A stretch of DNA of 35,395 nt from an uncultured Dysgonomonas sp. (lineage in GTDB: Bacteria; Bacteroidota; Bacteroidia; Bacteroidales; Dysgonomonadaceae), in the NCBI GenBank assembly GCA_937875275.1, contig CALNCC010000096.1, positions 1-35,395 of the forward strand, in the 5' to 3' direction. Of the stretch, positions 16,714-25,056 are shown piece after piece (the stretch's first letter is position 1; each line of letters starts with the position of its first letter). The position numbers were made by a program, and so were the translations under genes. The notes beneath the pieces were generated by a model, which saw only the letters and a program-made list of their open reading frames with translations, did no database searches and had not been told where the DNA came from.

Positions 16714-18108
16714 ATGGCAGAAACTAATTTTATACCACCATCCGACAAACAAACTCTGGGGCATCCGAGAGGGTTGTTCGTCCTCTTCTTCACCGAAATG
16801 TGGGAACGATTCTCGTACTATGGAATGCGCGGGATATTGATCCTCTATCTTACAAAGTCTTTCTTAGAAGGGGGGCTCGGTTTTGATGACAAATCAGCAG
16901 GTCTTATCTATGGCTGCTTTACGGGATTTGTATATTTCACACCGCTGATCGGTGGATGGCTTGCCGACAAGTATTTAGGGCAACGAAAAGCGATAGTCAT
17001 CGGTAGTCTTCTGATGATGTTCGGGCAGTTAACTCTTTTCGCGGTTAACACGCATATTGGGCTATATCTTGGTTTATTCCTTCTGATTATAGGTAACGGA
17101 TTTTTCAAACCTAATATATCTACATTGGTTGGTGGTTTGTACAAGCAAAATGACCCAAGACGAGATTCTGCATTTACCATATTCTATATGGGAATCAATA
17201 TCGGATCATTCTTTGCTCCTTTAGTTGCTGCTTTACTGGCAGATAACATCTTCGCTATAACAGACGGGTCGGGACAAATATTGACTCACGGATACAAATA
17301 TGGTTTCTTGGCGGCAGCTATCGGAATGCTTATCGGACAGTTTGTATTCACTTCTTTCAGTAAGAAATACTTAGGAAGTCTCGGGGTTACTCCTGTTGGA
17401 AAATTTAAAGTCGCAGAAGGTGCAGATGTGGTGAATAACAATGCGCCATTGACCAAATCGGAGAAACAACGCATCGGGGCAATCTTCGTTTATTTCTTCT
17501 TTGCTATATTCTTCTTTGCCGGATTTGAACAAGCCGGATCTTCGATTTCGTTATATACCGACCGCTTTGTCGATCGCACTTTGTTTGGACATAATGTATC
17601 GACAATCTTGTTTCAATCGATAAATCCGCTATTTGTAGTTCTTTTAGCTCCTCTATTTGCCATTCTATGGCCTACCAAGATCGGACAGAACGTTACCACC
17701 CCTATTAAGATGGGTTCCGGGTTGATGCTGTTAGGTATTGGCTTCTTCTTTATGTTGGGAGCAATCAGTCAGGCAGGAGACGACATTTCTAATATTACAG
17801 CTAAGGCAAGTATGTGGTGGATCGTATTCACTTATCTCTTGCACACGATGGGCGAACTTTGTCTGTCGCCGGTAGGGCTATCTGTTACGACAAAATTAGC
17901 ACCACCTAAATTAGCTTCTATTCTGATGGGAGTATGGTTGCTTTCTTCGGCATTTGCCAATTTCGTAGGAGGCTGGATATCTTCTATCACCAGTTCGATG
18001 GGATTCGGATCGGTGTATATGGTACTGTGTGTAGGTGCTATCGTTTTCGGATTAGCATTGATATGCCTCAACAAGTTCTTGTTGAAAATCATGCACGGTG
18101 TGAGATAA
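16714..18108 (+). CDS. POT/PTR2-family proton-dependent oligopeptide transporter (copy 2)
   Basis: The 464-residue protein is a second POT transporter, with TEMWERFSYYGMRG near residue 30, GGWLADKYLGQRK, GNGFFKPNISTLVGGLY and MGELCLSPVGLSV. It is clearly homologous to the preceding gene, but many core residues differ and several loops are shorter, so the pair is an old tandem duplication or a two-paralogue operon, not a recent copy. A strong terminator follows at 18211-18253. Together with copy 1 it suggests peptide uptake is important for this organism, as in proteolytic Bacteroidales. Confidence 0.93.
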   Translation: MAETNFIPPSDKQTLGHPRGLFVLFFTEMWERFSYYGMRGILILYLTKSFLEGGLGFDDKSAGLIYGCFTGFVYFTPLIGGWLADKYLGQRKAIVIGSLLMMFGQLTLFAVNTHIGLYLGLFLLIIGNGFFKPNISTLVGGLYKQNDPRRDSAFTIFYMGINIGSFFAPLVAALLADNIFAITDGSGQILTHGYKYGFLAAAIGMLIGQFVFTSFSKKYLGSLGVTPVGKFKVAEGADVVNNNAPLTKSEKQRIGAIFVYFFFAIFFFAGFEQAGSSISLYTDRFVDRTLFGHNVSTILFQSINPLFVVLLAPLFAILWPTKIGQNVTTPIKMGSGLMLLGIGFFFMLGAISQAGDDISNITAKASMWWIVFTYLLHTMGELCLSPVGLSVTTKLAPPKLASILMGVWLLSSAFANFVGGWISSITSSMGFGSVYMVLCVGAIVFGLALICLNKFLLKIMHGVR

Positions 18109-18210
18109 GATCATATTAGGAAAGAAGCTGCTTTTGCATAGGTTGAACAGTAACAACAATATTGCGAACACGAGCAAAAACAGTTTATAGAATATTCATT
18201 CACATTATAT

Positions 18211-18253
18211 AAATAGCCACTTGCCAGCTACAATGCCGAGCAAGTGGCTATTT
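18211..18253 (+). terminator. Intrinsic terminator after the POT operon
   Basis: A perfect 13-bp stem (18211-18223 with 18241-18253) with a 17-nt loop lies about 100 nt after the second POT stop codon. It has T on both ends of the stem, so it could act in either direction. Confidence 0.65.
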
Positions 18254-18442
18254 GGAATTTTCCACCTTCATTTAAACAAAAGTTTCACAGTAAAAAACGT
18301 AGAAATCGAAGAGCTTAAGCATTTAACATTCCTCGAAGAGGCTTTTGGCCCTGTTTTTGAAAATAAACGGCTAATAATGAGGGTTTTTTCTTTTTTTAGA
18401 TAAAAATGCATTTTATTTGTTTCAAAGGTAAATAAAAAGCTA
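18254..18442. other. Intergenic region between the POT terminator and the HU promoter
   Basis: The stretch is AT-rich and holds only short open frames and a trivial 4-bp hairpin at 18331-18341. No gene or RNA is recognised. Confidence 0.5.
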
Positions 18443-18450
18443 TATATTTG
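18443..18450 (+). promoter_or_regulatory. -7 promoter box (TATATTTG) for the HU gene
   Basis: An exact TAnnTTTG match followed by C lies 46 nt upstream of the HU ATG. A TTTG at 18416-18419 could be the -33 element, though the spacer is a little long. Confidence 0.6.
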
Positions 18451-18496
18451 CAGACCAAAAAATTAATTGTTTAGAACTAATAAAAAATAGAAAGAA

Positions 18497-18772
18497 ATGA
18501 CAAAGGCGGATATCGTTAACGAGATTTCAAAGAATACGGGTATCGACAAAGCAACTGTTCTGAAAACAGTTGAGGCTTTCATGGATACCGTTAAAGCTTC
18601 TCTTAGTAGAGATGAGAATGTGTATTTAAGAGGTTTTGGTAGCTTCATCGTTAAAACAAGAGCTCAAAAAACAGCACGTAATATATCTAAAAATACAACG
18701 ATTATTATTCCGGCTCATTCTATTCCGGCATTCAAACCGGCGAAAACGTTTGTTAGCGAAGTAAGGAAGTAA
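18497..18772 (+). CDS. HU/IHF-family DNA-binding protein
   Basis: The 91-residue protein is a full-length HU-type nucleoid protein that bends and compacts DNA as a dimer. It has the N-terminal helical dimer region (MTKADIVNEISKNTGI), the strand GFGSFIVKTR, and the DNA-binding arm that carries IPAHSIPAFKPAKTF, where Pro intercalates. It is first in a group HU - 30-residue basic protein - RNase G that I know as a common order in Bacteroidales. Confidence 0.96.
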   Translation: MTKADIVNEISKNTGIDKATVLKTVEAFMDTVKASLSRDENVYLRGFGSFIVKTRAQKTARNISKNTTIIIPAHSIPAFKPAKTFVSEVRK

Positions 18773-18801
18773 TATTTATTAACATTTTAATATAAAACAC
18801 A

Positions 18802-18894
18802 ATGCCAAGCGGAAAGAAAAGAAAAAGACATAAGATGTCTACGCACAAGCGCAAAAAAAGACTGAGAAAAAACAGACATAAAAAGAAAAAATAA
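18802..18894 (+). CDS. 30-residue very basic COX24/AURKAIP1 (mS38)-like protein
   Basis: This 31-codon gene starts with MPSGKKRKRHKMSTHKRKKR and ends in a Lys run; 22 of its 30 residues are Lys, Arg or His. The core KMSTHKRKKRLRKNRHK matches the AURKAIP1/COX24 domain, which in mitochondria is the ribosomal protein mS38, and tiny genes of this kind lie between HU and RNase G in Bacteroidota. It is likely a ribosome-associated peptide. It begins 29 nt after the HU stop codon and probably shares its transcript, which ends at the hairpin at 18938-18967. It is easily missed because of its size. Confidence 0.85.
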   Translation: MPSGKKRKRHKMSTHKRKKRLRKNRHKKKK

Positions 18895-18937
18895 GTATTC
18901 GATTGATCTATTTTTTCTCATACAAGAAAAGAACAAC

Positions 18938-18970
18938 AAGAACAAACTTCGTCTCAAGTTTGTTCTTTGT
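18938..18970 (+). terminator. Intrinsic terminator after the HU - basic peptide unit
   Basis: A perfect 12-bp stem (18938-18949 with 18956-18967) has a 6-nt loop and a short T-rich tail. It separates HU and the small peptide from RNase G. Confidence 0.7.
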
Positions 18971-19068
18971 CGTATCTACGAGATGTTTTTACAGTTGTCT
19001 TTTGCGCCAAGGGTGCAATTAATCTACAGGGTCTGAGTATGGCTCACACTCTTAAACGTTTTTAATTT

Positions 19069-19167
19069 ATGAATAGCGAACTTATTATTGATGTTCAATG
19101 TCGAGTTGCAAAAAGAGGGCAGCGACGCATTATTTTCGGTTGGAAACATTTATGCCGGCAAGGTTAA
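19069..19167 (+). pseudogene. rng: Orphaned original 5' end of the RNase G gene
   Basis: An ATG at 19069 opens a frame reading MNSELIIDVQ, which is the expected N-terminus of Bacteroidales RNase G, but the frame then runs out of register and stops at 19167 after 32 residues. The family sequence resumes one base later in another frame with VELQKEG (from 19100). About 14 codons of the first beta strands appear to be missing, a loss of about 41 nt that shifts the frame. Confidence 0.7.
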
Positions 19168-20608
19168 AAAACTTATGCCCGGCCTGAATGCCGCCTTCGT
19201 GGACATTGGATATAAGAAAGACGCTTTTCTTCACTATTTAGACTTAGGGGCACAGTACAAATCTATCGATAGGTTTCACAGGCAAGCATTAGCAGACCGC
19301 AAAAAGCAGCCGAGCATATCGAAGATGAAACTGGAACCCGATATTGACAAAGACGGTTCGATAAGCGATGTACTGAAAGTAGGACAAGAAGTATTGGTGC
19401 AAGTCGCAAAAGAACCCATTTCGACCAAAGGCCCTCGGTTGACAGCCGAGTTATCGCTGGCCGGACGTTACCTTATACTAATACCCTTCTACAATAAAGT
19501 TTCTGTTTCTCAGAAAATAAAATCGAAGGAAGAAAGAGACCGACTGAAACAATTGGTTCAAAGTATCAAGCCGAAGAATTTTGGTGTTATAGTGCGCACA
19601 GTCGCTGAGGACAAGAAAGTTATAGACCTTGATTCTGAATTGAAGACATTGGTGAAAAGATGGGAGGAAAGCCTTCCTAAGATTCAGAAGAACAAGCTAC
19701 CCTCACTCGTTCACGAGGAAAGAGGTCGAGTAGTCGGATTGCTCCGAGATGTATTTAACCCTACATTTCAGGCAATACACGTAAATGACAAAGACACATA
19801 CCACCAAATCAAAGACTACATATCTTTGATAGAACCGGCAAAAAAAGACATAGTCAAACTATATGAAGGAGAATTGACTATATTCGACAACTTTGCAGTT
19901 ACAAAACAAATTAAGGCTCTTTTTGGTAAGACGGTTACATTCCGCAACGGAGCCTACCTTATTATTGAACATACTGAGGCGTTGCACGTGATTGATGTAA
20001 ACAGCGGCAATCGTTCCAAGAACCCCGAAGCCGGGCAAGAGAACAATGCATTCGAGGTCAATTCGGCAGCAGCAGAAGAAATCACTCGTCAACTGAGACT
20101 GAGAGACATGGGAGGGATAATCGTTATCGACTTCATCGACATGAGCGATGGAGAACATCGCAACCAACTTTTATCAAAAGTGCAAGAGCTGATGGCTCAC
20201 GACAGAGCCAAACACAACATTCTGCCCCTCAGCAAATTCGGATTAATGCAAATAACCCGTCAGCGAGTACGTCCCGAAATGGAGATCTCGACCACCGAAG
20301 ACTGTCCTACGTGCTTCGGAGACGGCAAAATGAGACCCTCAATCTTGTTTACAGATACATTGAGGTCAAAGATTAGCTACATTGTCAATAAACTAAAAGT
20401 GAAGAAATTTACTCTACATGTCCATCCATACGTTGCGGCATTCATAAATCAGGGAATCATATCCTTAGGTTTGAAATGGAAATGGAGATACGGGTTAGGA
20501 AAATTCAAGATCATTCCGAATCAGAATCTTGCCTATCTCGAATATCATTTCTATGACGAAAATAAGGAAGAGATTGACATGAAAGAAAAATACGAGATGG
20601 GACTGTAA
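19091..20608 (+). CDS. rng: Ribonuclease E/G family endoribonuclease, N-terminus damaged
   Basis: The 505-residue frame is RNase G, which cuts single-stranded A/U-rich RNA and matures 16S rRNA. It has the S1-like region with GNIYAGKVKKLMPGLNAAFVD, the DNase I-like catalytic part with metal-binding Asp in HVIDVNSGNR and VIDFIDMSD, and the Zn-link CPTC in TTEDCPTCFG. The true start, ATG at 19069, is out of frame with this part (see the previous entry). The first in-frame starts are a TTG at 19088 and the ATG at 19091, neither at the family position. The product would lack the first ~25 residues, so activity may be reduced unless translation is rescued by frameshifting. Everything downstream is intact. 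Confidence 0.9.
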   Translation: MFNVELQKEGSDALFSVGNIYAGKVKKLMPGLNAAFVDIGYKKDAFLHYLDLGAQYKSIDRFHRQALADRKKQPSISKMKLEPDIDKDGSISDVLKVGQEVLVQVAKEPISTKGPRLTAELSLAGRYLILIPFYNKVSVSQKIKSKEERDRLKQLVQSIKPKNFGVIVRTVAEDKKVIDLDSELKTLVKRWEESLPKIQKNKLPSLVHEERGRVVGLLRDVFNPTFQAIHVNDKDTYHQIKDYISLIEPAKKDIVKLYEGELTIFDNFAVTKQIKALFGKTVTFRNGAYLIIEHTEALHVIDVNSGNRSKNPEAGQENNAFEVNSAAAEEITRQLRLRDMGGIIVIDFIDMSDGEHRNQLLSKVQELMAHDRAKHNILPLSKFGLMQITRQRVRPEMEISTTEDCPTCFGDGKMRPSILFTDTLRSKISYIVNKLKVKKFTLHVHPYVAAFINQGIISLGLKWKWRYGLGKFKIIPNQNLAYLEYHFYDENKEEIDMKEKYEMGL

Positions 20609-20631
20609 TGAACCTCTCGTCATGATAAAGT

Positions 20632-20671
20632 GGGGCTGCCGAATTTATTTTGTGCAGCCCCGTTTATTTTA
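20632..20671 (+). terminator. Intrinsic terminator after RNase G
   Basis: A perfect 8-bp GC-rich stem (GGGGCTGC at 20632-20639 with 20654-20661) has a 14-nt loop and a T-rich tail, 24 nt after the stop codon. Confidence 0.8.
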
Positions 20672-20689
20672 TCCCAATAGTGTTTATAC

Positions 20690-20733
20690 CAACAAAAACA
20701 AAGAGACTGAATCGCAATGAAACAGCCTCTTTG
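20690..20733 (-). terminator. Intrinsic terminator of the TonB-dependent receptor gene
   Basis: On the minus strand an 11-bp stem with one mismatch (20723-20733 with 20699-20709) is followed by TTTTTG, 43 nt past the receptor stop codon. Confidence 0.7.
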
Positions 20734-20775
20734 AACAAATGCTAAACCTATTATTACAGCAGCCTTATAAACACA

Positions 20776-23181
20776 TTAGAATCTATAAGAAACTGTTGTT
20801 GAAAAATTGCGTGGATCTGTCTGATTGATATAACCGCCTCTGTAATATGAGTTATATCCGACTTCGTCGAACAGGTTGTTAAAGAATACACGAGCTGTGA
20901 ATTTGTCGTATGTGTAAGCCAATTGTGCATTCACAGTAGCATACGACGGCATATCGAATGGCTTGAATCCTGCCGGATTACCATGTGTGTCTAATGATAT
21001 TCCATGATCGTTAACCGGGCGTTTGCCTACAAAGTATGTTCCAAGACCAAAAGAAAGTCCTTTCACCGCACCCTTGTCTACGGTATAGTATATCCATCCA
21101 TTAGCGGTGTGCTTAGGTGTGTTGATCGGTGCTGATCCGCTTACATAAGACGGGCTGTCTTCATATTCAGCTTTTACGTACGCATAACCCAACATCACTT
21201 GCAGATTGTCAAGGATACGTCCGTTCAGTTCGGTTTCTATACCATGTCTTTTCAGGTTACCGGCTTTAATATAGTATCCGGTTGTCTGATTCGTATTTGG
21301 CACATACTCAGAGCTCGACAGATTCTTGTTCATAATGTAGAAGTATGTGAAGTTGAAACGAAGCCTGTTGTCCAACCAGTCCGATTTAGCTCCAAATTCC
21401 CATTGAGAAGAAGTAGATGGACCGATGTCTTCTCCGTTCGACATCTTGTTCGAAGCCGAGCGCAGACTTGTAGTAGTGGTATATGATCCGAACAGGTTCA
21501 GGTTTTTAACTGGTGTCGTCATCAACCCGAACATCGGATTCCATGCATCATCGGTCGTACGACCGGCATCCGATTCGCTTTTGCTTGAGATGCCACTGTA
21601 ACGGAGTCCCATGATGGCTTTCAGATATTGGTTTACTGTCAGCACCTCCTGTGCCATAATACCGTAGGTCGATGATTCAGAAGCTGCCTCAGATGTATCC
21701 CAGCTCTGAGCAGGTAGAGACGGATTTGCAACAGAAGCCAATACATCTATCGTATCTATCACAATAGCACCAATAGCTCCTTTTTTGTTTAACTTACCAT
21801 ACGAACGAGTCAACAGATCGTTAGTCTTATAGTCAAATCCCAATTGAAATGTATGTTTCAGCGTTCCGGTGTATATGTCGCGTCCAATCAAATCGACTTG
21901 AAATGTAGAATTTCGATCATCTCTGAATGATTTCGACACATTACGTTGACGAATATTCATGTTTGCCGGATCTATTGCCGTCAATGACGAACTTGTCATA
22001 TCCACTTTGTAAGATGACTTGAAGTAAGCCGCTCTCACACTCAACTTTTCGGCAATTTGACGAACAAATCGGGCGGCATAGGTTGTCGTCGTGTTTTCTG
22101 CATTATCCGATGCGAAACCCAGAAACTTATCGTGAGGCATATCATACAATGCTTCTACACTATCTCCGGCCAGATTCACGGTACTTGTGTGAGGTGTACT
22201 GTTATCGTTCAGATGATCCATTTCCACTGTGATCTGAGTTTTTTCATCAGGTCTCCATTCCAACGATGGATTTATGTATACTTTCTCTTTGCCTATATGA
22301 GGGCGATAGTTATCTGCTCTTTCAAACGAACCGTTAACACGGAACGCTACTGTTCTGCTTTTATCCAGTATACCTTGCACGTCGAACGTAGGGCGAAACT
22401 GTCCCCAGCTGCCTGTGCGGAACGAGACTTCTCCGGAATTGACAAACTTAGGCGTTTTTGTTACCACATTGATAACCCCACCCGGACTACCAAGGTCATT
22501 ACCGACACCTTGTGTGATGGCTGCCGATCCCTTGATTACCTGGATGCTTTCAATACCTTCCATGTCTGTGTTTAATCCGGCAGTACGGAAATCGGAATCG
22601 ACGCGGACACCGTTCTTCAGCACCGGAACTCCTCTATAACCACGCGACGACATACTTTCGCGAACACCTCCGTATGAGCCGAAAAGGGTTACTCCCGGTA
22701 CGTTACGAACAGCATCAGTGATAGTCAATGCGCCTTGTTCTTTGATTACTTTCTCCGAGATCACCGAGATACTTTGTATCTGCTCGCTCGGACGAAGGGG
22801 CATACGGGTAATTGCGTCTAACTTTTCCGGTTGTTTGTATCTTTCGCCAAACACCTCTACTGTCGCAAGATCTGTATTTGGAACCAGTTTAATAGTCAGA
22901 GTTTTAGGAAACTCACCTACAGTCAAATCTACAACCTGAGCCGCAGGAGAGTAACCCACATAACTCGCGTTGACAGTAATTTCTTGTATTGGCAATTCGC
23001 TGAAGCGGAATTTGCCCTCAGCATCCGTTTGCATTCCCTTATTCAAATCCTTTATAGTAACTACTGCACCAATCACAGGATCTCCTTCTGCATCCAGCAC
23101 ACGCCCTTTGACCTGAACTTGTGCCATGACTAATGAAATATTCGCCGCCAACATAAGTAGCAGCATCATTCTTTTCAACAT
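20776..23181 (-). CDS. TonB-dependent siderophore-type outer-membrane receptor
   Basis: The 801-residue protein has a signal peptide (cleavage likely after VMA, residue 20), then a carboxypeptidase D regulatory-like beta domain (about residues 23-105: VKGRVLDAEGDPVIGAVV), a plug domain (about 125-235: TITDAVRNVPGVTLFG, VRESMSSRGY, IKGSAAI and a GGVINVVTK segment) and a 22-strand barrel ending in the terminal Phe (VSYRF). The plug and barrel text resembles TonB-dependent siderophore receptors rather than SusC, and no susD follows. It would bring a ferric siderophore or another bulky ligand into the periplasm. It is divergent from an ABC importer at 23391-25817, which may take the ligand further. 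No Fur box or riboswitch is recognised in the 200-nt gap. Confidence 0.92.
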   Translation of the reverse strand: MLKRMMLLLMLAANISLVMAQVQVKGRVLDAEGDPVIGAVVTIKDLNKGMQTDAEGKFRFSELPIQEITVNASYVGYSPAAQVVDLTVGEFPKTLTIKLVPNTDLATVEVFGERYKQPEKLDAITRMPLRPSEQIQSISVISEKVIKEQGALTITDAVRNVPGVTLFGSYGGVRESMSSRGYRGVPVLKNGVRVDSDFRTAGLNTDMEGIESIQVIKGSAAITQGVGNDLGSPGGVINVVTKTPKFVNSGEVSFRTGSWGQFRPTFDVQGILDKSRTVAFRVNGSFERADNYRPHIGKEKVYINPSLEWRPDEKTQITVEMDHLNDNSTPHTSTVNLAGDSVEALYDMPHDKFLGFASDNAENTTTTYAARFVRQIAEKLSVRAAYFKSSYKVDMTSSSLTAIDPANMNIRQRNVSKSFRDDRNSTFQVDLIGRDIYTGTLKHTFQLGFDYKTNDLLTRSYGKLNKKGAIGAIVIDTIDVLASVANPSLPAQSWDTSEAASESSTYGIMAQEVLTVNQYLKAIMGLRYSGISSKSESDAGRTTDDAWNPMFGLMTTPVKNLNLFGSYTTTTSLRSASNKMSNGEDIGPSTSSQWEFGAKSDWLDNRLRFNFTYFYIMNKNLSSSEYVPNTNQTTGYYIKAGNLKRHGIETELNGRILDNLQVMLGYAYVKAEYEDSPSYVSGSAPINTPKHTANGWIYYTVDKGAVKGLSFGLGTYFVGKRPVNDHGISLDTHGNPAGFKPFDMPSYATVNAQLAYTYDKFTARVFFNNLFDEVGYNSYYRGGYINQTDPRNFSTTVSYRF

Positions 23182-23357
23182 CGTTTTTTGAATTTTTTAA
23201 TTAATAAAAAGATGATCTTTTCTCGTTGCAAAGGTCATAAATGCTCCTCGATCACACAATCGCAAAAAAGAATGATATTGTTGCGACGGACTACCAACAA
23301 ATAGCTATTGTATAACATGAAAAAAGTTATAAACCTTTGCAGATGGATACAGATTCA

Positions 23358-23365
23358 TATATTTG
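23358..23365 (+). promoter_or_regulatory. -7 promoter box (TATATTTG) for the ABC importer operon
   Basis: An exact TAnnTTTG match has a TTTG 18 nt upstream (23336-23339) as a -33 element. It lies just before the ATG codons at 23382 and 23391, so the leader is very short. A second box at 23369-23376 overlaps the same region. Confidence 0.45.
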
Positions 23366-23390
23366 GAGTATTTTTGCAAAAATGATATTT

Positions 23391-24329
23391 ATGAACTTTT
23401 TTAAAATACTGTTTATCTCGGTCGCATCGCTTTGCTTGTGCACTTGCGGAAATAAAGATTCCAAGAAACAACAAACAATTACCTTAGGCGTGATGTCGTC
23501 GATGGATTATCTGCCGCTTGCCGTAGCCCAGCGTGAGGGGTATTTTGCGAAGCACGGGATTGACATCCGTCTTCAGAAGTTTTTGTCGGCAAACGAGCGC
23601 GATGCAGCCTTGCAAAGCGGCGTGGTAGACGGAACCGTTACCGACTATACGAGTGCTGCCCTTGTCAAAGCTGGAGGATTCGATCTGAAAATAGCATCTA
23701 AATGCCAAGCTCCTTTTCTCATAATGGCGGGGAAAGAAAGCGGTGTTGAGAATCTCGAAGGACTGAAAGGGAAAAAAATTGCCGTATCACAAAATACAGT
23801 GATTGACTTCTGTGTCGACATGGCTCTTGCCAGTGCGGGGCTGACCGAGTCGGATGTAGAGAAAGTGGAAATAAATAAAATCCCGTTGCGTATGGAGATG
23901 ATGCGTAACAATAAGATTGACGCAACAGGCTTGCCCGACCCTTTGGGTTTAATTGCCGGCAGCGAAGGCTGTAAAACGTTGGCTACAATGGACGAGGTTG
24001 GATATACTGTTACCGGAATCGTTTTCACACAAAAAGCAATAGACAACAAATCGGCGGAAATCAGAAAAATGTATGCTGCCTACAATGATGGTGTCGCATA
24101 TCTGAGAGCTCATTCTATAGAAGATATCAAAGACATACTCGTCAAAGAGATGGGTTTTCCCGAAGCATTGGTTATGCAAGCTAAAACCCCTGTCTACACA
24201 GATGCTCAGGCTCCGACCGATTCGGACAAAGATGTTGTGGCTGTCGTCGAATGGCTTTCACGGAAAGGGCTTATCGCCAAAGACTTCAATATATCGGACT
24301 TGATAGATCCGAGTTTGACAAATCAATAA
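23391..24329 (+). CDS. ABC importer substrate-binding lipoprotein, NMT1/SsuA-like
   Basis: The protein (312 residues from the ATG at 23391, or 315 from 23382) is a periplasmic-binding lipoprotein with a lipobox Cys in LCTCGNK. The mature part follows the NMT1/SsuA/TauA pattern of two alpha/beta lobes: TLGVMSSMDYLPLAVAQREGYFAKHG at the start, the mid-region LKGKKIAVSQNT and NKIDATGLPDPLG. Members bind sulfonates, nitrate, pyrimidine thiamine precursors or aromatic acids; the ligand cannot be told here. The far upstream Met at 23337 is rejected because it puts the signal peptide out of place. It leads an operon with the ATPase and permease genes that follow. No TPP riboswitch is seen upstream. 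Confidence 0.88.
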   Translation: MNFFKILFISVASLCLCTCGNKDSKKQQTITLGVMSSMDYLPLAVAQREGYFAKHGIDIRLQKFLSANERDAALQSGVVDGTVTDYTSAALVKAGGFDLKIASKCQAPFLIMAGKESGVENLEGLKGKKIAVSQNTVIDFCVDMALASAGLTESDVEKVEINKIPLRMEMMRNNKIDATGLPDPLGLIAGSEGCKTLATMDEVGYTVTGIVFTQKAIDNKSAEIRKMYAAYNDGVAYLRAHSIEDIKDILVKEMGFPEALVMQAKTPVYTDAQAPTDSDKDVVAVVEWLSRKGLIAKDFNISDLIDPSLTNQ

Positions 24330-24336
24330 GGAAGAA

Positions 24337-25056
24337 ATGCTGTCGATAAAGAATCTGTCGGTCAACTATGGCAAAACTGAAGTGTTGAAAGATTTTTCTC
24401 TCAACATATCAGACGGAGAAATTTATGCGCTGATAGGCCCTTCGGGTTGTGGCAAATCGACACTGCTGAAAGTTATCGGAGGGATACTCAGCGACTATGA
24501 AGGGCATATATTATATAACGGCAGCACGATAGATCGCAACACGCTGAATATAGGATATGTCCCCCAACAATACGGCCTTCTGGATTGGATGAAGGTGCGA
24601 GACAATATCATCTTGCCATATCGGTTAGACAAATCGAAAATGCGGGATGAAGCCGAGATTCGAGACATTGTGCAATCGTTAGAGATTGATGACCTGATGG
24701 GTAGATATCCCAAGCAACTGAGCGGCGGACAAAAACAGCGTGTAGCTTTGGCAAGGGCATTCGTTTCCCGCCCCCAACTTTTGCTGATGGACGAGCCTTT
24801 TTCGTCGTTAGACACATTCACGTCAGCAGCTTCGCAACAACTATTCCTACAACTGTGGCGGAAATATAAAGTAACGACACTATTTATCACACACAACATA
24901 CACGAGGCGGCATCTATCGGCAAGCACATCGTACTGATGGGGAAATCGACCGAAGGCATTATTGACGAGATAGAAAACCCACTTTTCGGCACTGCACCTG
25001 AGGAGGAAGACAAGTTGAGATTTGCAGCCAAAATCATTCAAAAAGTAAAATATTGA
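24337..25056 (+). CDS. ABC importer ATP-binding protein, SsuB/TauB-like
   Basis: The 239-residue ATPase powers the importer. Walker A is GPSGCGKST, the Q-loop lies in YVPQQYGLLDWMKV, the signature is LSGGQKQR, Walker B is LLMDEPFSSLD and the H-loop is THNIHEA. This is the arrangement of nitrate/sulfonate/taurine-type ATPases. The start is 7 nt after the binding-protein stop codon, and the end overlaps the permease start by 4 nt (ATGA), which implies translational coupling. Confidence 0.93.
   Translation: MLSIKNLSVNYGKTEVLKDFSLNISDGEIYALIGPSGCGKSTLLKVIGGILSDYEGHILYNGSTIDRNTLNIGYVPQQYGLLDWMKVRDNIILPYRLDKSKMRDEAEIRDIVQSLEIDDLMGRYPKQLSGGQKQRVALARAFVSRPQLLLMDEPFSSLDTFTSAASQQLFLQLWRKYKVTTLFITHNIHEAASIGKHIVLMGKSTEGIIDEIENPLFGTAPEEEDKLRFAAKIIQKVKY

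Noticed and set aside
15189..18108. Recent tandem duplication of the POT gene
   Set aside because: The two proteins share family motifs but differ at many positions and in length, so the duplication is old or the genes are separate paralogues.
19088..19090. TTG at 19088 as a natural RNase G start
   Set aside because: The family start MNSELIIDVQ is visible 19 nt upstream in another frame, so the TTG is an accident of the frame break; the ATG at 19091 is at least as likely for re-initiation.
20776..23181. TonB receptor as a SusC protein of a polysaccharide utilisation locus with the GH26 gene
   Set aside because: There is no SusD gene nearby, the receptor text is of siderophore type, and the GH26 gene is 19 kb away with unrelated genes between.
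23182..23390. Possible TPP riboswitch before the NMT1/SsuA-like ABC operon
   Set aside because: The expected CTGAGA and ACCTGATC-type cores are not present in the gap; only promoter-like boxes are.
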